Below the pieces are notes generated by a model. That model was given only the letters and a program-made list of their open reading frames with translations. It did not search any database and had not been told where the DNA came from. The position numbers and the translations under genes were made by a program. From Bolinopsis microptera (taxonomy: Eukaryota; Ctenophora; Tentaculata; Lobata; Bolinopsidae), in contig NC_087075.1 of the NCBI RefSeq assembly GCF_026151205.1, positions 5,574,858 to 5,638,857 on the forward strand: DNA of 64,000 nt, read 5' to 3'. Shown here one piece after another: positions 10,038 to 20,500 of the stretch; position 1 is the first letter of the stretch; each line of letters begins with the position of its first letter.

Positions 10038-12773
10038 ATGTTGAAATTGTTTTCGTTTCTCTTCCTATTTGGGACTGCAAGTGCTGATACGAACGAAGGT
10101 AAGAATTTGTACTTTAATGTCGAACAACGACAAATATTTTAGACAAATTATTGTTTTTCACCAAATCATTTTTAGCTTTTGCACATAAATTATATACTAA
10201 ATATATAGCTATCGTCTCCTATGAGTAACCCTATAATATAATGATTCAACAAGACTTTAACAGTAGTAAACTAATTATTATTTACAATATACATTTTATA
10301 GAATTTCAAGCAACCTCCTAATATTCTGACGACAACTATGGCCTAAGTAAAATCATTTTTAGAATTATATATGAGAATATTTACTACTACTTTACGATAC
10401 TGATGGATATGAGAATCTGAGAAGGGGGAGGCGGCAATGGCATAAAATGGAGACTTTTTCTATGGAGAAAATGGAAAAACCCATGAGTAATTCTCCATTT
10501 TCTCCATTTAATGCCATGAATTTTGTCTTCGAAATTTCATCTTTAACACCATTTAACACCTAAATTGGACATCCTAACATGTTCATTTACGCTTACTAGG
10601 GTCGTAACAAGCTTATGAAAGCTCATAGTAGGCTACTAGATGCTTATACTAGGTTAGTAGAGGCACACTTCAGGCAAACTCATAATTACTCAAGCTTAGT
10701 GTAAAGTTATTTTTACAGGCTACAGCAGGAGTGCCGAGTGAGTAATAGGGGAGAGTAATAGGCACTGAGAAGTGAAACCTACATCCTCGAAAGTCGAAAC
10801 AAGCTCGCACTGCAAAGGGGAGGCCTGCCTTCCGAGATCGTATTACCAGGGGGAAGCCTCGAGTCCAAATTTGTGTATCGAGGGGTAGGTGCAGACTTCG
10901 ATAAACCGAAAAACCAAACAAATATTTTCGGCTAATAATGAAGAGGGTAGCATGAAACGTGGAGAAAAGCGGTTTTTAGAAAAACTTTGACTTTAGCTTT
11001 CATTTGAGACTTCACGTCTCCCGAAATAAAACTGCGAACAAAGTGAAACAAGGAACTAAGTAAACTGTAAAACCAAATTTTCGTCACGCATTGGACTTTA
11101 TCAACTTTGAAAAATGTTGACTTAGAAAATTTTCGGCCCGAGTCATTCTCGATACGTACCTCTCGTATCGAGAGGTCCCGATTCCGAGCTCGTGTTGCAA
11201 AGGAGAGGCCTGCATTTTTTTCTGAAAAAAACTCTTTCTGAAAAACACTTTTCTCCTTGTTTTATGCTACCTTGTTCATTATAAGCCGAAAATATTTTTT
11301 CGGTCAAATTTTTTTCTGAAAACCGCTTTTCTCCACGTTTCATGCTACCCTGTTCATTATTTTCCGAAATTATTTTTTCGGTTTTTCGAAGTCCACACCT
11401 TCCCCTCGATACACAATTTTGGACTCGAGGTAATGCGATCTCGGAAGGCAGGCCTCCCCTTTGCAACACGAGCTCGGAATCGGGAGCTCTCGATACGGGA
11501 GGTACGTATCGAAAATAACTTCATGTTACCCTGTTCATTATTGGCCGAAAACATCTTTTTTTTAAATAATTTTTCTCGAAATTCTAAATTTTTCAGGTTT
11601 TCAATGGCATAAAATGGCATAAAATGGCATAAAATGGAGACTATTTCTATGGAAAAAATGGAAAAACCTATGAGTAATTCTCCATTTTCTCCATTTATGC
11701 CATTGCCCCCCCCCCCCCCCATAACGACATTGCTGTGGTCCCCCCTCAAAGGTAAAAGTGAACCAATGATACACTTGAATTAGTGGTTATATCTGTAATT
11801 TGAATGATATTTATTAGTGCCATTATTCCATTAGATTTGAGTAAGTTCTCCAATTTCAGGATTTATACAAGTTTGGTTATAATCATGATGTAAAATGCAG
11901 CTATTTCTCTCATTTGACCGATTGAAAACAGTATGATCACAATGTGACGTTTTCACTACTTCAGGTGCTCTAAGACCAAAGGTACCAGGAGAGATAAAAC
12001 CTGCCTCTGTGTCTCAGTCTACGACTGCGAGTGATAACGTGGATCAGTATGGAGCAGATAATGCTATAGACAGGGACCTGGACACCCGGGCTTTAGCAAA
12101 ACCAGTAGGAGATAGTGAGGCCTGGTTTAGAGCATCTCTAGATAAGGAACACTGCATTAAGCAGGTGGTGCATTATAGGTCCTCACAGTCCAAGAGAACT
12201 TACACCTGCGTTAGAGACTCGTATACCTGTGAGGGAGGAGGGTGTGATGTGTATTCCCTCACAGTGTACCATGAAAACACGGAACCTGGAGACTATGTCC
12301 CTTCTGGTTGTAAACTTGGAGACACTGTAGAAATATATAGGCAGAAATATGTCTCCGTGTATGAAATAGTGATCATCGCACAATTACTATCAGGTAATCT
12401 ATTGAACTATTTGATCTTATGTTGTTTTTCCAGATATTATTCAGAAACCTATCAATTTATATCATGTCGCAGCTTCGTGAGTTATACTTAGCTATATATT
12501 TTAAAGTGACATTAGGTTAAGACGATATTTCACGACAGTTTACTAGTTGCGCGAAAAAACGACATTATAAAATTATAATATCTACCGAAGGTAATTGCGA
12601 GGATCTGAGCCTGAAGAACGTCGTATCAACGGAGCCTGGACTTCCTGTAGCAAATGGAACACTGATGACGGTAAAATGCGATGCAGGGTTTATCAACAGA
12701 GAAGGTAAAGCAAGGTGTATGGATGGAGAGATAGTTGGTCTTGTCTATGATGCACCACTTTGTGATATCATAG
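10038..12773 (+). CDS. Gene copy B: secreted F5/8C-like plus Sushi protein
   Basis: Three exons are visible, each joined in phase 1. Exon 10038-10098 encodes the signal peptide (MLKLFSFLFLFGTASA). Exon 11965-12393 (143 codons) is an F5/8-type-C or fucolectin-like galactose-binding domain: it has YGADNAIDRDLDT, WFRASLDKEHCIKQVVHYR and a final VYEIVIIAQLLS. Exon 12601 region, start 12591 to 12773 (61 codons), is a Sushi/CCP domain with four cysteines (NCEDLS, VKCDAGF, ARCMDG, PLCDI). The acceptors are TTCAG and CCGAAG; the donors are GTAATC and GTATGT. No terminal exon is found before the copy's downstream module at about 13030, so the gene is either truncated by duplication or splices onward into copy C exons. 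Likely a secreted recognition or matrix-type protein, by domain content only. Confidence 0.7.
10425..11720. mobile_element. 1.3-kb G/C-tipped element in intron 1 of copy B
   Basis: Starts with a G run then CGGCAATGGCATAAAATGG and ends with CCATTTATGCCATTG and a C run. Both ends carry the same ~110-bp palindromic ATGGCATA/ATGGAGA module seen in the 4.84-kb element, here in a diverged version. Copies A and C lack it. The interior (about 10600-11520) holds two inverted copies of the ~240-bp repeat found in quantity at 53110-55030 (GATCTCGGAAGGCAGGCCTC). No target duplication is obvious and no intact transposase is present. Confidence 0.6.
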
Positions 12774-13510
12774 GTATGTTAACACCTTAATACCAACTTC
12801 ATAAGATTATTATCTAAACTCTTAAATTAATATTTATGTCATGTACGAGGAATAGATACTGCGAACTTCTCGTTTCAATTAGCGCGAGATACTTTGGTAA
12901 CTAAACCACAGAGCAAAATGAGAATTTCGAGATTGCAATATATAATATATTTTAAAGCTACATTAGAATAAGAGAATATGTTAAGACGGTTAGTATAGTA
13001 TATAGTTTACTAGTATATAGTGTATAAAACTTGTAACTACTTAACACTACGTAAAACTTGTGACTAAAATATTTTATTCCTCGACATTATCATAATGTCA
13101 TGTTATATGTCACATTTATACTGATCAGGTATATATCACTTATGTTTATTTACTTTGTATTACTATTCCTTGTTATCTTTGTGTTCCTTGCACTGTTACC
13201 AGCGTACCCCGTTTACAGGGAATCTTGGGTGAAGGGAATTTATAGTATAAATTTCGCGTTTAATCGATAATCCTTGTAACTCCGGGAGTTGAATCCCGTT
13301 CCCGTTGTATAGAGGCACGGTAAAATGACATTGCCTTGAAAGGTACGTTTATCATTTAACTTAATTTAGTGCGGACGAACCAACTTGTAACTCTTAATAT
13401 CAAACACTTCACCCTCGTATAACAAACCTCCATGGTCACTCAAACAAGTATCTTATCTTTAGGTAGGCTATTTTTGAGTCTCCAATAGGAGAGATGACAT
13501 CGTTGAACGA
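12774..13510. repeat. Downstream module of copy B
   Basis: No exon seen. From about 13030 it matches the sequence after gene copy A (3607-4190), defining the edge of the duplication unit. The site of the 4.84-kb insertion is uninterrupted here, which serves as the empty-site reference. Confidence 0.65.
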
Positions 13511-13987
13511 TCATAAAATTCCTTGGGTTCTTTCTCCCATTCTCTCTCTATATCTCTCTATTTAATTAATTACTCCACTATAAAATGTTCTATACAATGT
13601 GGTAATGCTTTGACATTTATAACAGTATTTCTTACACCTATAGTAGTAGTTAAGGGACCCCGGAAGAGACCAAGAGTCCCCGAGCTATTGAATAATTCAG
13701 CAATGAGCTGTCCTATGTCCTTGGGTTAATCGTCGATTACTCTTCAAAAACAATGAAACTACAAAATTATCCAGCGAGAACCCTGGCGAGAGCTAATGAC
13801 GTGACATGCGCAGCACACTTGAGGATAGGTCAGCTGAGACTGTGCTCTCGTTTTAACTTTAAGGCAGCCCAAAACTACGTTTACATTTTTGTTTGCTTTG
13901 ACCGTAATTTAGCTTATGATAAGAGAAATTCAAAATTGGTAGAAACTACAGTGAAGTTTGACTTGGGCATTGTTTTTAACTGGATGA
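13511..13987. repeat. Duplicated non-coding module upstream of copy C
   Basis: Second copy of 9044-9518, with only scattered differences. It belongs to the segmental duplication unit and leads directly into MITE family T and the copy C signal exon. Confidence 0.75.
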
Positions 13988-14354
13988 TCACCAATCACTC
14001 TACACTATAATATCACGTGACTCACTTAAACAGTAAACAAGTTCTCTAAATGGTCTTCAGGGACTATATAAAACCCTAACCCTTACCCTAACTGAAGCAT
14101 ATGCTGAAACCTTAACCCTAACAAGACAATATAACAATCTCCTTATTTGGTCAAGTCACGTGATCAAAAACAGTTTTTCGTCAATAACTCGCCAGGGGAG
14201 CATTTTAACCCTGTGTCAGGTGGGTTGATTTGGGATCAGCGCTCAAAAATACATCGATAGACCGTTCAAATTACATCGAGTTAAGTAGGTTTCAACGGTT
14301 GGGGGTCCTTTAAGAAAAATCTCGAAGTTCGAGTGTAGAGTGATTTAGCACGTT
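13988..14354 (+). mobile_element. MITE family T, copy upstream of gene copy C
   Basis: Runs from CAATCACTCTACAC to GAGTGTAGAGTGATTTAGC, with CCCTAACCCTTACCCTAAC telomere-like words, CACGTG boxes near 14015 and 14159, and TATATAAAA near 14065. It ends about 135 bp before the ATG at 14489. Orthologous to the insertion at 9519-9914, so it was present before the locus duplicated. Confidence 0.65.
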
Positions 14355-14488
14355 CGTTTTAACTATCCCTTGTTTAGAATTTGTATTTGATAATAATTAT
14401 TCTAATTGCTTCAACCTCCCTGAACTGTGTCCCTCATGCGTTTCTCTGATCTGTAGCTCAGTTAATACCCAATCTTCTAAAATTAGGA

Positions 14489-14549
14489 ATGTTGAAATTG
14501 TTTTTGTTTCTCTTCTTAGTTGGGACTGCAAGTGCTGATACGAACGAAG
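14489..14549 (+). CDS. Signal-peptide exon of copy C
   Basis: Encodes MLKLFLFLFLVGTASADTNE with a GTAAGA donor in phase 1. Length (61 nt) and sequence match the exons at 2401 and 10038, differing only within the hydrophobic core. The conserved cleavage-site context ASA-D suggests one common mature start. Confidence 0.8.
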
Positions 14550-17500
14550 GTAAGAATTTGTACTTTAATGTCAAACAACGACGAATATTTTACAAAAATT
14601 AACGTTTTTTCACCAAAAAATTATTTGTAGCTATCGCACATAAATTATATACTATATAGCTATCGTCTCCTATGAGTAACCCTATAATATCTGCCGTTTT
14701 CTGACAAAAGTGCTTAAGTAACATTTTGGAAATTTCGGGTTTTTTGGTCTAACTTTTGTTTTTGGGTCAAGAACTATCCCTGAGGACCATTGGATACATT
14801 CGCCGACCCCCCAAAACCCCCTTTTTGGAACCCCCTAAAATGCAAAAAATGGTCATTTTTCTGAGAAAAGTGCTTAAGTAACATTTTGGAAAACGGGTGC
14901 CGTTTATTTCAAAAATGGTGCCATTTCGGGAACTGAAAATGGTGGCATTGTTTTCTACGTCCAAAACTGGCCTAGTGACGGCAATTTGGTGATCGTGGGT
15001 CTCTTGGCCTGGGAGAAAACAATTTATGTCACTTAAGCACTTTTGTGAAAACGGGCTCGTTTTCTCACAAAAGTGCTTAAGTGCCATTATACGTTTAATT
15101 AAATGTTGATTCTGCCAACTGAAACTATATAATCGGTACTAACAAATCTAAATTTTCACGGCGGATCGATTGGTGATGGTCATAAACTTCAGAAACGCTA
15201 GCTTCGCCGTCAAAATTGCCGATTTGTCAATGCAGAACGTTTCAAAATATACGTCATAATTTGCTTTAAAATGGCGGGATTATCGACAGGCAAGGGAACA
15301 TTACCAAAGAGATAGAAGCGATTTGCTTCACTGCTCCTTCTCTGTTGATATGGAGAAAGTTCTTTTATTACCACGCATGCCGGAGTACAAGGAGGCGATT
15401 TTTACAAGACGCCTTGTCACATTTAACGAGACCTTCGCGAGGCTGGGGTCAGACGGAGCTCCTTTAAGTTTAGCGATTCTTTGGAATGAGTCAATCGCAG
15501 GAAGGAAAGATGAGTTCAATGTGTCCTCGACTTGGATAAGAGCAATACAACATTTTGCCAGTTGGCAGGGAGATTGGACTTTATTTACTGCCCTATGTTC
15601 AATTATCAACAGTACAGCCCAGATGTTGACCTGGACAAGATAACGGTCAAGTATCTAAAGCCAGTGCACACCTTTATGAGTGCAGACTCATTCCACCATA
15701 AAGTGGAGTTGTCCATTAAACAATCAGGTCAACTTCATGATTATAAGGACTTTGTTCAGGCAGTTGAACAGGTAAGTACTGCGATAAGCATGAACTGCAC
15801 AGACTTTGAATCGTGGCCAAGGTCCTACGGAACAAGCAACTAAAAAACTAAAGATGTTAAAGTTGTAAGTTTCCAGCGTGGGTCTGTAGAAATGGAATGG
15901 ATAACAAATCATGACGAGGTTTCCTTTCATTTCACTCCATTTCTCAGACAAAAAGACGAGAGACTCATTTCCATAGGTTGCAAAATAGCTTTCGCCCAGG
16001 ATCAAGAGCCCCGGGGGATAGCTACTCCCAAAAAACAAGACATTATATACGTAAACTGTGCAGGCTTATGGCCCCGAGTAGTAGGGTATTCTGGATGAAC
16101 TTGCTTGATAGTACAGATATAACAGATCTTAATCGAGTGTTTGACTAAAAATCATCTATTTCTTGTATTATTTACCATTTATTTATGTACAGCATTACTT
16201 ACAATTATGTTACATTTTTATACGCTTGTTTTTCTTTGCCTCACGTTACGATTATATCAATAATTCGCAAATCATTGGTCTTTATGAAGAAAGCCTCATC
16301 TGAGTTTTAATTTAATTTCTAAAGAAAGAAACTTATTTATTATTATCCCGTACTTTCACCAATCAACTCTTCGTTGAAATGCTGGTAGAATTCCGACTAT
16401 TTTTTAATCCGCTGGGGAGACGGGAGTGTTTTCGTGTTCTTAAACCACCACCAATCAATTTGTCGTAAAATTTTAGTTCAGAATTATCGCAGATAAAGTT
16501 CCACTAATGTGGCTGTACTTAAGCACTTTTCTCAGAAAACGAAATTTTTAAATTTTCTAATTCAGCGTGTCCCCTATTTACAACCAATGTTTCATCACAA
16601 CAGTTTTAGGCTAGTTTTTCGTTTTACTTTCGATGACCAATGGTTTGAACGGGTCATTTTCATCAGAACATGGAGCTTTTGCTGATGTGGCTGTACTTAA
16701 GCACTTTTCTCAGAAAACGAAATTTCAACTTTTCTATTTCAGCGTGTCCCCTATTTACAACCAATGTTTCATCACAACAGTTTTAGGCTAATTTTTCGTT
16801 TTACTTTCGATGACCAATGGTTTGAACGGGTCATTTTCATCAGAACATGTAGTATTTGCCGATGTGACTGTACTTAAGCACTCTTCTAAGAAATTCAAAC
16901 TATAATTTGTGATTTTGAGGCACTTTCCGAGAAGTTAGGATGATGAAACCTTGTCATAAGTCTCAAAAGTCGACAAAGTACCTTAGAAACATAGTGGGTG
17001 CAGTTTAAATTGGACAGTAGCTAGCCCAGAGCAATTACAGAATTGAAATCTTTAAAGTCAATTTGCACAAAATGAACCCTGTGTTACTTAAGCACTTTTG
17101 TCAGAAAACGGCAGATATAATAATACAACAAGACTTTAACAGTATTAGTTTGTGTTAAAATGCCGTCAGGTCATTACTCATTAAACATCAAAACACAACT
17201 TTTGTTAAAATATTAAATATAAGGCAAATAATTTCTAATAAGCTACATATATTTAATTAGGATATTAAGACATATGAAACCCGAACATGACGGCAACTTT
17301 GATCATCATTACGACATTGCTTTGGTCCCCCCTTAAAGGTAAAAGTGAATCAGTGATACACTTGAATTAGTGGTTATATCTGTACTTTGAATGATATTCA
17401 TTAGTGCCATTATTCAATTAGATTTGAGTAAGTTCTCCAATTTCAGGATTTATACAAGCTTGGTTATAATCATGAGGTAAAATCCAGCTTTTTCCCTAAT

Positions 17501-20500
17501 TTGAACGATTGAAAACAGTATGATCACAATGTGAAATTTTCACTACTTCAGGTGCTCTAAGACCAAAGGTACCAGGAGAGATAAAACCTGACTCTGTGTC
17601 TCAGTCTGCGACTGCGAATAATGACGTGGCTAAGTATGGAGCAGATATGGCTATAGACAGGGACCTGAACACCTTAGCTTATACAGTACCAGGAGGGGAT
17701 AGTAACGCCTGGTTTAAAGCATCTCTAGAAAAGGAACACTGCATTAAGCAGGTAGTGCATTATTATTCCTATCGGTCCGCAAAGAACACTCACACCTGCT
17801 CTAGAGACTCGTGTACCTGTGAGGGAGGGCAGTGTAATGGATATCCCCTCACAGTGTACCATGAAAACACGGAGCCTGGAGATTATGTCCCCTCCAGCTC
17901 CGGGTGTAAACTTGGAGACACTGTAGAAATAAATAAGCAGGGATATTTCTACGTGTATGAAATAGTGATCATCGCACAGTTACTATCAGGTAATCTATTG
18001 AACTATTTGATCTTATGTTGTTTTTCCAGATATTATTCAGAAACCTATCAATTTATATCATGTCGCAGCTTCATGAGTTATACTTAGCTATATATTTTAA
18101 AGATACATTAGATTTTTAGAATAAGGGAATATGTTTAGACGGTTAGTATAGTATATTAAAGTCATTATTGTGACGGTACATTAGAATTAGACAGAAACAA
18201 AGTGTGAAGGGCCTGAACGGAACCCCTCAGGTTCAGTTCCTTGTTTAACACTGCCGTACAGCAAGGACATCTACCGGGTTCTCCAAAGATATATAGTTTA
18301 CTAGTATATAGTGTATAAACTTGTAACTACGTAAAACTTATGACTAAAATATTGTATTCTTCGACATGATGCGTCACATCTATTTTTGGCGAGCGTGCTT
18401 AATCACTCTACACTGAAACTAGAAATACTTTTGAACGCTGATTCACTCCAGATGACATAGGGTTAAAATACATCCCTGACGAGTTATCAGCGAAAAATAC
18501 TAACCTGGTGGATTCGTGTAGTGTTATTGAGTCTCATGATTTGATAGTTTTTTCTTTTTAATACTTTCAACACTACTATATAACAAATAATTTGAGAATA
18601 TGAGTATGGCGTAGAAATGTCGATACGTTATTCAGCTATTTATTTCCATTAGAATCTGTCTTCACCGAGTCTATTCAGAAACAATCAGAAATTTGATTGA
18701 AAGAACTATAAAACTAACCGTGTAAGTGCACAGTCCAAGTACAGGTCGTATTTAATACACTCTACCAACTGTAACAGGTATAGACAGACCATGTCATCTG
18801 GTAGCAGTGTGTCGAGTGAGTACACTGCAAACTGAAAGGATAATAAAATATCATCATAATTTCAAATATTAATAGTAATATCATGTATTAATACTATTAC
18901 TATAGTCGTAACATTTTCCTGTATTTTGCAATATGGGATCCAGTCTTTATGATTGAGCCAAAACACCAAGCAAGATATTAGGAAACAACTGAAAGTTCGG
19001 TTCGGTTTGTTCGCGTTCGGCAAAAAATTTCTGGTTCGGCTGTTTCTAACAGGGTATACAAAGAATGTCAATATCTATTAATTAATTATATAATTAATTA
19101 ATACAAATAAAATTTCTCCTAAAATCACAACCTACCTCCCTAATATGAGGGTCATTTATGTCATGTAGAAAACACTGCAGCGCAGTAACCACACTAATAG
19201 GAGGCCAATCTAATAGCAGAGTATAGAGCTGAGTGGACTTTTCCAAAGAGTCCATACTGGTGGACAACACGAGCTTGGGGAGAGAGTGAGGGTAGGATCT
19301 GCAGTGGACTCGGTTCTTCCACAGGAAGTTATTATCTTCCTCCGTCATCTGGGGGTGTTATTGTTATGATTTATTGGCACATTGCCAAGATATCATGTGG
19401 GTGGGGGGGGGGGGGGGGGGTTATTGTTATGATTTATTGGCGCATTAGATGTCTTTTTTTCATAACGTCAGGTAAATTCATAGCCGTACCGGCGTTTGCC
19501 GTTTCGACCTTAGCTCCCTATTTTACCATCCAGCCCTCCAATTTGAATCCTATTCATTTTATTATCACATATTGCGGCTCTGAAGTTGAAGATTTTGCGC
19601 TGAACAGGGTTTGAATGTATTGAGTTGTCTATCTTGTTGAGTCGATGTAGTCTCAACAATATAACAAGCTGAAAGTGAAATGTTCAGAAGAAACTGGAGA
19701 ACTATTGTCTGAACTATTTATTACTCTACATGACTATAATACCTTAGCCTAGCTGGGTGTTGTTGTATATGCAGTTTCATGCATACAATCCACACGGGGT
19801 CCACATAATTTTTAGCGATATCACCAATAAAAATGGGGGCAAAATAAAAACTACCCTCAAGAGCAATGTTAATAAAATAGCCCGAGGTATCAGTACGTTT
19901 GACTGATTGATTGTGAAGCGTCATTTGCGATTTTCTCTGAAATAAGATTATTTTCTCGCGCGATTGTATATTAAAAACCCAACCAGAAACTTAAACGGAT
20001 TCGAGAAGCTCTCTGGAACAACTGCCGAAATCATTAATGACAGCACGGTTGTATATTAAAAGATATGCACTTTGGAAAAGGCCAGTGAGCAGTAATGACG
20101 CCCCGTCACTTTAAATGGATGAAAGGCAAGGGATCTAAAGTTATCCTCTCTGCAGCAACGCGCTGAAATCTCCATTGCAGGTGGAAGGTAATAACGTTAG
20201 TCAATTAATTTGTGTAAACACATTACAGAAACTAAGGAGGATTTGAAGATGCTTTTTACTAATACCCTTTTCGGATAAATGTAATTCAACATAAAAATGA
20301 TAACATCGACAATTTTTTGTAGACAATGTTGCTGACAAGCTCATATTTCAGGTGTACGTAAAAGACCAATGCCAAATAATCAGATGCCCATAAATAACCT
20401 GAACGAAGAGGTCCCATGTACAGCTGATGACCCTCTCAGTGATGGTACGGATAGTTACGAGTTCATCTGCCAGGAAAGACTTTCCGCAACAGAGGTCATC

